Shown in pieces: positions 16,304 to 26,892 of a DNA stretch of 64,000 nt (its first letter is position 1; each line of letters begins with the position of its first letter). The stretch is taken from the NCBI GenBank assembly GCA_036821485.1, contig DAISJM010000004.1:1-64000 (forward strand), in the 5' to 3' direction. Made by a program: the position numbers and the translations under genes. The notes under the pieces were generated by a model. That model saw nothing but the letters and a program-made list of their open reading frames with translations. It made no database searches and was not told the DNA's origin. Origin of the DNA: DAISJM01 sp036821485 (GTDB lineage Bacteria > Verrucomicrobiota > Kiritimatiellia > CAIQIC01 > JAGNIJ01).

Positions 16304-17314
16304 ATGGCAGAGAAGACCATTCATTTCGATAATGCCCGCGAGGCGCAGGAAATCAGCGGGCGCCGCTCGGAAACCCTGGCCCAGATCGAACGGGAGCTTG
16401 GGGTCCGCCTGACCGCCCGGGATACCTGGATCAAGGTCGAGGGCGAGGCTGACAGGGTGGCCCTCGCAGAGCGTTTCTTCGAGAACCTGCGGAAAGCACG
16501 GGATGCCGGGGCTTCGCTCCGGGCTCATAGCGTGATCTTTGCGTTGAAGGCTTTTGTGCAGGGCCGGGAGCAGGACCTCGACAAACTCTACCAGTGCCGC
16601 ATCGACGTCAGCCCCGGCAAGTCGCCCATCTTCCCCCGAACCTTCGGCCAATACCGCTATGTCGAAGCCATCCGTGCCACGGATATCGCTTTTGGCATCG
16701 GCCCGGCCGGCACCGGTAAAACCTATCTCGCCATGGCAATGGCCGTGGGGACCCTGCTCCGCAACGAGGTGAGCCGCATCATTCTCACCCGCCCCGCCGT
16801 CGAAGCTGGCGAAGCGCTCGGCTTCCTCCCGGGTGATATCCATCAGAAAGTCTTTCCCTACCTCCGCCCGCTTTACGACGCCCTCTACGACATGATGCAT
16901 CCCGACGACATCCAGAAGAATATGGACCGCGGCGTCATCGAAGTCGCGCCCCTCGCCTACATGCGCGGGCGCACGCTGAACCACGCGTTCGTCATTCTCG
17001 ACGAGGCCCAGAACACCACGCCCGAACAGATGCTCATGTTCCTGACCCGGCTCGGCTTCGACTCGAAGTGCGTCGTCACCGGCGACCTCACGCAATGCGA
17101 TCTGCCGTCCTCGCGCATCTCCGGCCTGCTGGAAGCCCAGCGTACCCTGGGCGGAATCGACGGCATTTCCATATCGGAACTGTCGGACGTCGATGTGGTC
17201 CGACATGAGCTGGTCCAGAAGATCATCCAGGCGTATCGTGAGGGACGAACCGATTCCGGCCCGGATGCCGCGGCGGCCGGGCGCGGTCGCCGGGGCGCCG
17301 GCAGGGCGAAATGA
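16304..17314 (+). CDS. PhoH-like ATPase
   Basis: A 336-residue PhoH-family P-loop protein. An N-terminal KH-like part ('FDNAREAQEISGRRSETLAQ') is followed by GPAGTGKT (133-140), LTRPAVEAGEALGFLPGD, 'MRGRTLNHAFVILDEAQNTT' (Walker B) and VVTGDLTQCDLP. PhoH-like proteins are ATPases tied to RNA metabolism and ribosome maturation. The following genes are the 7TM-HD protein and ybeY, the conserved arrangement in many phyla, which supports a ribosome/RNA role. The C-terminus is an Arg/Gly/Ala-rich tail ('GRGRRGAGRAK'). Confidence 0.93.
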   Translation: MAEKTIHFDNAREAQEISGRRSETLAQIERELGVRLTARDTWIKVEGEADRVALAERFFENLRKARDAGASLRAHSVIFALKAFVQGREQDLDKLYQCRIDVSPGKSPIFPRTFGQYRYVEAIRATDIAFGIGPAGTGKTYLAMAMAVGTLLRNEVSRIILTRPAVEAGEALGFLPGDIHQKVFPYLRPLYDALYDMMHPDDIQKNMDRGVIEVAPLAYMRGRTLNHAFVILDEAQNTTPEQMLMFLTRLGFDSKCVVTGDLTQCDLPSSRISGLLEAQRTLGGIDGISISELSDVDVVRHELVQKIIQAYREGRTDSGPDAAAAGRGRRGAGRAK

Positions 17315-17321
17315 GCAGACT

Positions 17322-19700
17322 ATGATTTCTTTCTTTTCCAAGCATAAGCATCAACGCTCGTCACGGTCACGACTGTCGACCCGCCACATCGTTCGCGAGC
17401 CCGCCATCTCCGGATGGAGTCTGTTTCTGGCCCTGCTGCTGTGGTGCTCGGTGCTCGTGCTCGTGTACTCGACCAACAGCGGACCCCACTCCAACATGGC
17501 GGTTGGCCAGCGGGCACAAGCCACCGTGGTTGCCAGTGCCGATTTCAGCTGCGAGGACATGGCGCGAACAGAGTTGAGCCGTCGCCAGGCCGCAATCGCC
17601 GTCCCACCCGTCTTCGTGGTGAACTACGGTCCCTGCAACACGGCCGCGCGAACCCTCGAGAAACTTTTTGAACGCCTCTCCCAGTTGCGCGAGGCTGCCG
17701 CGCAGGAGGGCGGGAAGAAGCAGGACATCGCACCCCGTATCAGCGAGGTACTCGATATCCTCGGCGTGCCGCTGACGCCGGCCGAACTTCAGAAACTCGC
17801 GCCGCGCGGTCAGGAACAGCGCGTACTCGACATCATCAAAACTGCGCTGCATGACGCCTTCACCACGGGCATCATGTCCGCCGTCGACCGCAAGGCCGAG
17901 CGACAGCTTGCCGGCTCGGCCGGTCGCGTCTCCGTCCGCGCATCCGACGGCTCCACGGAACTGAACACCTCGGTCGACGATCTTCCCCTGCCTGAAAACA
18001 CGCTTCCAGCCATCGCCGACAAGATCACGCAAAAACTCGACGAACCCAGCGTGAAGCCCATCCTCCTCTCGTTGCTGCGCCCATGGGTAATCCCCAACCT
18101 TGTGTACGACCCCTACCTGACGGAGGAGCATCGCCGCAGCGCCGAGCAGGTAGTCAGCCCGGTGATGATGAAGATTCATGCGGGTACGCCGCTGGTCGAA
18201 GCCGGCGAACGGATCACGCCCCAGATCATCGAGAAACTCGTCGCGCACGACCGCCGGATTGCGCAACTGGAATCCGCCTACGACCGAGTGGTCAAACGCA
18301 TCGGCAGCGCGGGTCTCCTGATCGCCGCCTTGATCGCCTGCATCGGCCTGCTGCAGTTGCTCAAGCCGGAAATCCTGCGGCAGAACTCAAGGATCCTGCT
18401 GCTGGTCGTTCTTTCGCTGCTCGCGCTGCTGCCTGCGAGAGTCCTGCTGTCCGTTTCGAACTCTGCCCAATGGCTTCCCCCTTCCGTGGTCGACTTCGCG
18501 CTGCCCCTCGCGCTCGCGCCGTTGTTGGCATCAATTCTCGCCGGCAGCGCGGTGGCCATCACCGTGGGGCTGTGGAACAGTTTTGCCATGGCCGTACTCC
18601 TCGACAATAACTTCGCCGTATTCACGCTCGGGTTGCTGGTGACCATCGTCGCCACTCTCTCAACCCAGGATGTCCGCCGCCGTTCACGCATCTACCGCGC
18701 GGGCGTCTTCATCGGCCTTGCAGAACTGTTGTACGCCATCAGTCTCGCTGCCGTCAGCCAGCTCCCCGCGGGCATCGTGGCCGGGCAAGCCGTGGCCGCG
18801 TTCGCCAGCGGCATCATCTGCGCTTTTCTTGCCACGCTGCTGATCCCCTTGTTTGAAATGCTTTTCGGCATCACCACGAACCTGTCGCTGCTCGAACTTG
18901 CGGACCTCAGCCACCCGTTGCTGCAGCGACTGGCCATGGAGGCACCCGGGAGTTACCACCACAGCATCGTGGCAGCCAACCTCGGACAGGCCGCCGCTTC
19001 GCGCATCGGCGCGAATGCGTTGCTCGTTCGCGTCGGCGGCTACTTCCACGACATCGGCAAACTCGTCAAACCGGACTTCTACACCGAAAACCAGCACACC
19101 CGCGACAACCCGCATGACGAACTCGCGCCCAGCATGAGCGCCCTCGTCATCAAGTCTCACGTGAAGGAAGGCGTCGCGCTGGGCCGGCAGTTCAAATTGC
19201 CGCAGTGCGTGATTGACGCCGTCGAGCAACACCACGGCACCAGCCTCGTTTCCTTCTTCTTCCACCGCGCGCGCCAGCTACAGGAAGATGGCAAGAACGA
19301 CACCGAGGTCAACGAGGCGGACTACCGCTACGAAGGCCCACGGCCCCGCTCCCGCGAAATGGCCATCCTCGCCCTTGCCGACGCGGTCGAGGCAGCCGCG
19401 CGCTCGCTGGAAAAACCGAACCCCGCCCGTATCGAGGCGTTGGTCAACGAGGTTGCTGACTCCAGGCTCCGCGACGGACAGCTCGACGCCTCCGGCATGA
19501 CGTTGACCGAACTGGCCGCCGTGAAGACCTCGTTTGTCTTCTCGCTCGCCAATATGCTCCATGTCCGCATCGCGTATCCACAAGATGAAGCTAAAGGTAA
19601 TCCAACAGCAGGCAAAGCACCGGGTGCATGGCGCGAAGGTGCGCCGACTGACACGGTGGCTTTTGACCCGGAGTCATCCGGACCCGAAGACGTGGGCTGA
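17322..19700 (+). CDS. 7TM-HD family membrane phosphohydrolase (PgpH/YqfF-like)
   Basis: A 792-residue membrane protein with the layout of 7TMR-HD proteins: one N-terminal membrane segment ('SLFLALLLWCSVLVLVYS'), a large extracytoplasmic 7TMR-HDED domain (about residues 65-320), a seven-helix bundle (about 325-520) and a cytoplasmic HD domain. The HD motifs are 'GSYHHSIVAANL' (His near 546-547), 'YFHDIGKLVKPDFY' (His-Asp near 576) and 'AVEQHHGTSL'. Homologues degrade the second messenger c-di-AMP. It begins 7 bases after phoH. Its last 37 residues are read across the start of ybeY in another frame, an overlap of 116 bases; the family normally ends near 'HVRIAYP'. Confidence 0.9.
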   Translation: MISFFSKHKHQRSSRSRLSTRHIVREPAISGWSLFLALLLWCSVLVLVYSTNSGPHSNMAVGQRAQATVVASADFSCEDMARTELSRRQAAIAVPPVFVVNYGPCNTAARTLEKLFERLSQLREAAAQEGGKKQDIAPRISEVLDILGVPLTPAELQKLAPRGQEQRVLDIIKTALHDAFTTGIMSAVDRKAERQLAGSAGRVSVRASDGSTELNTSVDDLPLPENTLPAIADKITQKLDEPSVKPILLSLLRPWVIPNLVYDPYLTEEHRRSAEQVVSPVMMKIHAGTPLVEAGERITPQIIEKLVAHDRRIAQLESAYDRVVKRIGSAGLLIAALIACIGLLQLLKPEILRQNSRILLLVVLSLLALLPARVLLSVSNSAQWLPPSVVDFALPLALAPLLASILAGSAVAITVGLWNSFAMAVLLDNNFAVFTLGLLVTIVATLSTQDVRRRSRIYRAGVFIGLAELLYAISLAAVSQLPAGIVAGQAVAAFASGIICAFLATLLIPLFEMLFGITTNLSLLELADLSHPLLQRLAMEAPGSYHHSIVAANLGQAAASRIGANALLVRVGGYFHDIGKLVKPDFYTENQHTRDNPHDELAPSMSALVIKSHVKEGVALGRQFKLPQCVIDAVEQHHGTSLVSFFFHRARQLQEDGKNDTEVNEADYRYEGPRPRSREMAILALADAVEAAARSLEKPNPARIEALVNEVADSRLRDGQLDASGMTLTELAAVKTSFVFSLANMLHVRIAYPQDEAKGNPTAGKAPGAWREGAPTDTVAFDPESSGPEDVG

Positions 19701-20061
19701 GGTGGTCCTTACCCTCGCGGATGACGACGGCATCACCCCCGTCAACATCGCCGTCTTCGCCCGGCACCGCACAACCGATGTCATCAGCGCGACCTATCAA
19801 CCCATGCCCGGCGAATCGCGCGGCCATGCAGAGGTGTTTGTGAACGTCGAGCGCGCCTGGAAAATCGGGCGGACGGCCGGCGGCGCATCACGCGAGTTGG
19901 CTCTCTACATCGCTCACGGCTGCCAACACTTGACCGGCGCGTCGGATCACACACCCAGACTGCGGGCCGCCATGCGCCGCAAGGAACGCGCATGGCTCCG
20001 GGAAGCCGACGATCTCGGCTACATCGCCGGCTTGACCGGCGGAGTCAAATCCACCGGCTGA
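19585..20061 (+). CDS. ybeY: Endoribonuclease YbeY (16S rRNA maturation)
   Basis: A 158-residue UPF0054-family metalloprotein. Its zinc motif is AHGCQHLTGASDH with His111, His115 and His122; the usual spacing is HxxxHxxxxxH, so there is one extra residue between the second and third histidine. 'NVERAW' and the preceding 'GHAEVFVNVE' fit the family's 'GDI-IS-E' strand. YbeY trims rRNA and takes part in ribosome quality control. The start MKLKVIQQQAKHRV matches family N-termini and lies inside the 7TM-HD gene; no good ribosome binding site is seen, so translation is probably coupled. The 3' end overlaps a convergent gene by 43 bases. Confidence 0.85.
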   Translation: MKLKVIQQQAKHRVHGAKVRRLTRWLLTRSHPDPKTWAEVVLTLADDDGITPVNIAVFARHRTTDVISATYQPMPGESRGHAEVFVNVERAWKIGRTAGGASRELALYIAHGCQHLTGASDHTPRLRAAMRRKERAWLREADDLGYIAGLTGGVKSTG

Positions 20062-20654
20062 AGATCCTCTACCTTCGGCTTGCCGGCGGGATCATTCCAA
20101 AGCGTGATGCACCAAAGCTCCGTGTCCGCCGGCGGCTCGTGATCGAATTCCAGACGGAAGGAAACCGTCGCCAGATTCTCTTCCATGTTGAATTGCGGGG
20201 AGGCTGTCTTCCGCCCACCCTCCATCAATACATCGTACATCAACTCGTAGCCCTTCCGTCCCGGCTCCATCTCCCCGGGCAACACCCGGATTCGCGCATG
20301 GCCCCAGCTTTGGATCTTGCCGAACCAATAGCCGCTCCCACCCGATCCGATCTCTCGCGCCTTCTGCTTCAGCCACTCGGCATCCACATTCCGCTGAACC
20401 GGCTGTTCCACCGTGAACGCTCCCGAAAGCGCGTTGGAGCCTGCAGCCGCCTCGGGCACAGTCAGAAAGAAACTGCATATCTGCGAGTCGGGGTTTCCGA
20501 TCGGCCGCTCAAAGGAGCAGGTGAAATTGGTCCCGCTGACATCCGCAATCTTTACCAGTTTGTACGGCGCATACACGCGCGGCGGCTCCGTCGCGCCCAC
20601 CACTACCACCCCCGCCAGCACCATCGCCACCACCACCCACATCAAAGCCTTCAT
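20019..20654 (-). CDS. Hypothetical secreted protein
   Basis: A 211-residue protein with a signal peptide ('MKALMWVVVAMVLAGVVVVG', cleavage likely after 'GATE'). The mature part is 'RVYAPYKLVKIADVSGTNFT' followed by beta-rich sequence, two cysteines in 'NFTCSFERP' and 'SQICSFFL', and a proline-rich end ('LQPVDLTPPVKPAM'). I recognise no family. The ATG at 20654 has GGGAGGT six bases upstream, so this start is secure; the upstream part of the open frame runs antisense to the next gene and is not coding. Confidence 0.7.
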   Translation of the reverse strand: MKALMWVVVAMVLAGVVVVGATEPPRVYAPYKLVKIADVSGTNFTCSFERPIGNPDSQICSFFLTVPEAAAGSNALSGAFTVEQPVQRNVDAEWLKQKAREIGSGGSGYWFGKIQSWGHARIRVLPGEMEPGRKGYELMYDVLMEGGRKTASPQFNMEENLATVSFRLEFDHEPPADTELWCITLWNDPAGKPKVEDLQPVDLTPPVKPAM

Positions 20655-20683
20655 CTGGACCTCCCTCTCCCGCCGGTTCCGTA

Positions 20684-20712
20684 TTGGATGTTTCGACACG
20701 CCATTGTATAGT
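20684..20712 (+). promoter_or_regulatory. Promoter for the DUF502-recO gene pair
   Basis: TTGGAT (20684-20689), 17-base spacer, TATAGT (20707-20712). The -10 box matches 5 of 6 and lies 12 bases before the ATG at 20725, which would give an almost leaderless transcript; the ATG has no Shine-Dalgarno sequence. Confidence 0.45.
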
Positions 20713-20724
20713 TCCGTTGAATCT

Positions 20725-21486
20725 ATGTTCAAGCGTCTGGCCAGATCAATTCGAAACAACATGCTGGTGGGGCTTGTGCTCGTCACCCCCATCGTCGTGA
20801 CGGGCTTCCTCATCAACGTGTTGTTCATGTTCTTCACCAATCGCGTCATCGAATTCATTCCCGAAAACGTGCGCGCGGGCCGGCCCGACATTATCTTCGG
20901 CATCATGGCCTTCCTCGTCGCGCTCGTGCTTCTCTTCTTGATCGGCCTGCTGGTCCGCAACCTGCTCGGCAAGAAACTCTACCAGTTCAGCGATCACCTG
21001 CTCGCCCGCATCCCTTTCGTCAACAAGATCTATATCGGCATTCGCCAGATCGGCGAGGCGCTGCTCGACCAGAGCCAGACCATGTTCAAGGATGTCGTGC
21101 TGGTGGAATACCCGCGCAAGGGGCTGTACTCGCTCGGCTTCACCACCGCGCGCGTGCCCAAGCACATGCAGATACGTCTGCCACCGCCCGACAACAGCCG
21201 GGAACTTGTGGCCGTCTTCGTACCCACCACGCCGAACCCGACCTCGGGCCTGATGATTCTCGTGCCGGTCGAGGATGCGGTCAAACTGCCGATCGATGTA
21301 GGCGATGCCATGAAGCTGGTGGTCTCCGGCGGCGCATTCTTCCCCGGGTCCAAGGTAGACGACCGGCCCACACTGCTCGACAAGCTCGAGGAATGGCTGG
21401 CGAAAGACAAGGATGTGCGGGCAGGCGAGGCGAAGCGCATCGCTTTGGAAGAGACCAAGTCAGCCACATCGGATCAGCCCAAGTGA
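20725..21486 (+). CDS. DUF502 family membrane protein
   Basis: A 253-residue protein with two membrane helices ('MLVGLVLVTPIVVTGFLINV' and 'IIFGIMAFLVALVLLFLIGL') and the DUF502 core: 'IPFVNKIYIGIRQIGEALLD', 'VLVEYPRKGLYSLGFTT', 'VFVPTTPNPTSGLMILVP' and 'DAMKLVVSGGAF'. The biochemical role of this widely conserved family is unknown. It overlaps recO by GTGA. The ATG is placed at the first Met before the first helix. Confidence 0.88.
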   Translation: MFKRLARSIRNNMLVGLVLVTPIVVTGFLINVLFMFFTNRVIEFIPENVRAGRPDIIFGIMAFLVALVLLFLIGLLVRNLLGKKLYQFSDHLLARIPFVNKIYIGIRQIGEALLDQSQTMFKDVVLVEYPRKGLYSLGFTTARVPKHMQIRLPPPDNSRELVAVFVPTTPNPTSGLMILVPVEDAVKLPIDVGDAMKLVVSGGAFFPGSKVDDRPTLLDKLEEWLAKDKDVRAGEAKRIALEETKSATSDQPK

Positions 21487-22268
21487 TCGAGAAGACACAG
21501 GCCATCGTTCTCCGCTGCTACCCCTACTCCAACACGTCCCGCATCGTCTCGTGGCTGACCCCCGACGCAGGCCGCATGGTCACCGTGATCAAAGGCTCGC
21601 AGCGACCCAAGAGCGCATTCCTCGGCCAATACGACCTCTTCTATACCTGCGAACTCGTCTTCTACGGCCGCGAGCGATCCGGTGTACACATCGCCCGTGA
21701 GTGCTGCCCGTTGAAAACGCGACCCCGCCTCCGCGAGGACTGGCGCGCGTGCGCCGCTGCATCGTACCTCGCCGACCTGATCTCCCGCATCAGCCCGCCG
21801 GACGCACCGCATGCGGGGCTCTTTGACCTGCTCGAAACCGGGCTCGATCACCTCGCCGCGGGCAAGGCCGTGGCCCCGCTCCTTTTCTGGCTTGAGCTGC
21901 GCCTGCTCGACCTCCTCGGGCTGGCGCCACGTCTGCGTCATTGCCTCGATTGCGGCTGCGAACTGGTGCCGGGCATGCGCAACACACGGTTCTCCTATTC
22001 CGAGGGCGGCATCCTGTGCCCAAAGTGCGCGCGCAACGACACGTCGTCGTCACATGCGCCGATTTCGCCCGACATTCTTGCCATTCTCGTCGGCTGGCAG
22101 CGCGCACGCACACCGCAGCCTGCCTTGGTGACGCAATGCACCGCGTGGCAGCTCGGTGAAATCGAAAAACTGCTCGGGCTCTTCCTGGAATATCACCTCG
22201 ATACGCAGCTCCGCAGCCGGGCAATCGCTCTCGACGTGCTCTCGTTCCGCCTGCCCGCAGCATCCTGA
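21483..22268 (+). CDS. recO: DNA repair protein RecO
   Basis: A 261-residue RecO, which loads RecA in recombinational repair. An OB-fold N-terminus 'KTQAIVLRCYPYSNTSRIVS' is followed by a helical part and a zinc finger: Cys154-x2-Cys157 ('CLDCGCEL') and Cys179-x2-Cys182 ('CPKC'), with 'FSYSEGGILC' between, as in zinc-binding RecO. The GTG start lies in the stop of the DUF502 gene (GTGA), so the two are co-translated. Confidence 0.92.
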   Translation: MIEKTQAIVLRCYPYSNTSRIVSWLTPDAGRMVTVIKGSQRPKSAFLGQYDLFYTCELVFYGRERSGVHIARECCPLKTRPRLREDWRACAAASYLADLISRISPPDAPHAGLFDLLETGLDHLAAGKAVAPLLFWLELRLLDLLGLAPRLRHCLDCGCELVPGMRNTRFSYSEGGILCPKCARNDTSSSHAPISPDILAILVGWQRARTPQPALVTQCTAWQLGEIEKLLGLFLEYHLDTQLRSRAIALDVLSFRLPAAS

Positions 22269-22341
22269 CCCCGCGGGACCCAGAAAACACTTGAGAGGCG
22301 TGGGGCTAGGCCCTACGCTTCGTGCAAATCTCAAGGAGCTT

Positions 22342-23595
22342 ATGATCGGCCGGCTTTGGAAACTTATCTGCCGTATTTCGCTGGTGGTTGCGTCTTTCCT
22401 CGGACTCTTCTTCCTGGGCGAACTCGCGCGGCTCTACATGCTCTTCTACCGCATCCACCCCATCGCTGGCTGGACGTATGCGGCCATCCTTGGGTTGGGA
22501 TTCCTCTACGTACTCGTCCGTGCCATCGTGGCGTGGCGCTCCATCCCCCGGGCGCTGACACCCCCACCCCGACCCGACCTCGACCACCCCGACCACAAGG
22601 CGATGCTGGCCTATTCCCGCTACCTCGCCCGCTTTCTCCGCCGGATGGGACGTAACACCCACCTGCCCCAGGAGGCACGCTCGTTTGCCCGCGAGAAGGC
22701 TGCGGACATCGCCGACACGCTTTCCGCACATCCACTGAATGACGACCTCGTCCGTACGATCCAAAAGACCGAGAACGAAGTCATTGCGCCTCTGCTGCAG
22801 TCGCTGGATGAACTCGCCGCCGGAGAGGTCCGCAAGTCCGTGCGCGATGTCATGCTCGGTGTCACATTCAGTCCCTACCCGAGCGTCGACCTGCTGGTCG
22901 TTCTCTACCGCAACACGGCCATGGTCCTGCGCGTGTCGCGCATCTACCGCGCGCGGCCGTCGCCCCGCGAGGAGTTGACGATCCTGCGCGACATCATGAC
23001 CACCGTCGCCGCCGTAAACTTCCTGAACATCAGCCGCAAGCTGATGGAGAGCCTGCTCTCGCAGATTCCATTCATCGGCGGCGTGGCAGACGACATCGCC
23101 CAGGGCATCGGCGCCGGCCTGCTGACGTCCGTGACCGGCCACGCGGCGATGGATCGCAGCGGCGCGTTCCGCGGCTGGAACCGCGAGGAGGAAATCCAAT
23201 CGCTCGGCTCGAAGACCGCCGGATTCCTGAAGGACGTGAAGGACATGTTCACCAAGGATCTGCTGCCGGACCTGAAGCCGCGGATCTGCGCCGTCGCCAC
23301 GCCGGCCCAGGCAGATGCGCCGGGATTCTGGGAGAAGGTCATACGCGGTGTTGCCGCGGCCGTGGACGCCACGGCACGCACGCTCGACTTCATCGTCATC
23401 AAGCCCGCCACGGCGTCGGTGCAGGGCGTCGCAACTGCCGGGGCTTTTGTCACGCGCAGCGTGGCGGATGCCGGCTCGTCGATCGCGCGCGGGGCCAAAC
23501 ATGCCGGCCGCTCCAGTCGCCGCCATATCTCGCGCGTCCTTCAGACTTTTGGCCAGCGTATCAAGTACACTTTCCTCAGCCGTCATCCGAAGTAA
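22342..23595 (+). CDS. YcjF/DUF697-like membrane protein
   Basis: A 417-residue protein with two N-terminal membrane helices ('LVVASFLGLFFLGELARLYM' and 'YAAILGLGFLYVLVRAIVA') and a DUF697/YcjF-like segment at about residues 175-280: 'SPYPSVDLLVVLYRNTAMVL', 'IYRARPSPREELTILRDIM', 'IPFIGGVADDIAQGIGAGLL'. Proteins of this kind often accompany YcjX-type GTPases, but none is nearby. The last third is Ala/Ser/Arg-rich and ends in a basic tail. AAGGAG lies four bases before the ATG. Function unknown. Confidence 0.72.
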   Translation: MIGRLWKLICRISLVVASFLGLFFLGELARLYMLFYRIHPIAGWTYAAILGLGFLYVLVRAIVAWRSIPRALTPPPRPDLDHPDHKAMLAYSRYLARFLRRMGRNTHLPQEARSFAREKAADIADTLSAHPLNDDLVRTIQKTENEVIAPLLQSLDELAAGEVRKSVRDVMLGVTFSPYPSVDLLVVLYRNTAMVLRVSRIYRARPSPREELTILRDIMTTVAAVNFLNISRKLMESLLSQIPFIGGVADDIAQGIGAGLLTSVTGHAAMDRSGAFRGWNREEEIQSLGSKTAGFLKDVKDMFTKDLLPDLKPRICAVATPAQADAPGFWEKVIRGVAAAVDATARTLDFIVIKPATASVQGVATAGAFVTRSVADAGSSIARGAKHAGRSSRRHISRVLQTFGQRIKYTFLSRHPK

Positions 23596-23614
23596 GGAGT
23601 CGAGGCTATCCCCC

Positions 23615-25729
<2,115 letters not shown>

Positions 25730-25741
25730 CAGAAGTCCCGG

Positions 25742-26056
25742 CTACTCCGTCTCTTCCGCCACCCATTTCAGAAAGGCGGGGTTGCCCTTCCGAATGGGAA
25801 GCACCACGATGCACGGCACATCGTAACTGTGGAGAGCCTTCACGCGCGATGTCACTTTGTCCGCCAGCGCAGCACGGGTCTTGACCAGCATGGCCACTTC
25901 GCGTCCATCGCAGATCTTTCCCTCCCATCGATACACAGACCGGATGGGGCCGAGGATATTCACGCAGGCCGCCAGACGCCGGCGCACAAGTTCCCCGGCT
26001 ATCTTCTTCGCTTCACGCTGGTTCGCCGCCGTAATGTAGATCGTCACGATGCTCAT
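25742..26056 (-). CDS. cutA: CutA-family divalent-cation tolerance protein
   Basis: A 104-residue CutA1: 'IYITAANQREAKKIAGELVR', 'RLAACVNILGPIRSVYRWEG', 'VAMLVKTRAALADKVTSRVK', 'HSYDVPCIVVLPI', 'GNPAFLKWVAEET'. CutA forms a very stable trimer with a ferredoxin-like fold; in E. coli it was linked to copper tolerance but its role is unsettled. The ATG at 26056 fits family starts; earlier in-frame Met codons would add non-homologous residues. It is convergent with glgX, 12 bases apart. Confidence 0.93.
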   Translation of the reverse strand: MSIVTIYITAANQREAKKIAGELVRRRLAACVNILGPIRSVYRWEGKICDGREVAMLVKTRAALADKVTSRVKALHSYDVPCIVVLPIRKGNPAFLKWVAEETE

Positions 26057-26166
26057 GTGCCGATCATACAGTACGTGCCGTGTGCGGGCAAAAGCATTGC
26101 AGGCCTGCAAATCCGCGAAGCTCTTCGCGTCGCACTATCCACACATCGGACAGGAGGGTATGGATA

Positions 26167-26247
26167 ATGTGGAAGGATTTGCTGATCCGGCTCGCTTTGG
26201 CGGAAAACGAATCCGGCGACTTAGAATTGGAACGTTTCCTGCTGTAA
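26167..26247 (+). CDS. Candidate 26-residue small protein
   Basis: A short frame of 26 codons plus stop. It is preceded by an ideal AGGAGGG (26152-26158) eight bases before its ATG, the best Shine-Dalgarno sequence in the neighbourhood, in an otherwise empty 219-base gap. The peptide is amphipathic: 'MWKDLLIRLALA' then acidic 'ENESGDLELE' and 'RFLL'. It ends 28 bases before the lipoprotein gene. It could be a small protein or a leader peptide; without homologues this stays tentative. Confidence 0.35.
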   Translation: MWKDLLIRLALAENESGDLELERFLL

Positions 26248-26275
26248 AAGAGGGTGAGAGAACGGGAGCGATGCC

Positions 26276-26884
26276 GTGCTGAGAAGGATACTTATAGCCC
26301 TTGCGACCGCCGGAACCGCGTTGATCCTCGCGGGCTGTGGCACGGCTGGCTTTACCTATGTCCCGGCTGTCGTCGGGCCTCTCGATGATCAGGAAGCCAC
26401 CACCACGGTCGACGTGCGCATTGAGACGGATTCCTCCGTGGCCGTCATCGGGCAGCCCATCGTCTTTCGCGTATTGATCCGCAACATATCCACCCGCTCC
26501 TTCTGGTTGCCGCGCGACCCCGACCTTCTCTTCACATGGATCTATCCGAACGGCCGCCGCGACAACTTCCTCCGGGAATTTCGCGAGGAACGCTATTACT
26601 CGGAACGCGACGCTGTGCGGCTGAAACCCGGCGAGGAGCTGGTCAAGTATTTCACAATACGAACATGGTATTTCGACCGGCCCGGAATCACGGAATTCCG
26701 CGCGGTCATGCACGCGAGCCGGAACACCAATCCCGAACTGCTGCCCTTCTGGAACGGCGAGGTCCAGTCGAATTCCTTCGGCATAGACGTCAAGCCCTCC
26801 AAAACGCGCCGCTCGTTCACGGATTCGCGGCTGCCTTCCGGGCCGCAGATGGACCCGGCAGTCTTGGTCCGACCCTCAGCCTGA
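26276..26884 (+). CDS. Hypothetical lipoprotein with immunoglobulin-like domain
   Basis: A 202-residue lipoprotein: signal 'ILIALATAGTALILAGC' with lipobox LAGC and lipid-modified Cys21. The mature part 'VDVRIETDSSVAVIGQPIVF' and 'RVLIRNISTRSFWLPRDPDL' looks like a beta-sandwich of the 'qP-v-fri-N-s' type seen in secreted accessory proteins, but no named family is certain. The GTG start has GGGAG seven bases upstream. It converges on the amylase gene, eight bases apart. Confidence 0.7.
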   Translation: MLRRILIALATAGTALILAGCGTAGFTYVPAVVGPLDDQEATTTVDVRIETDSSVAVIGQPIVFRVLIRNISTRSFWLPRDPDLLFTWIYPNGRRDNFLREFREERYYSERDAVRLKPGEELVKYFTIRTWYFDRPGITEFRAVMHASRNTNPELLPFWNGEVQSNSFGIDVKPSKTRRSFTDSRLPSGPQMDPAVLVRPSA

Positions 26885-26892
26885 GTTGCTCT

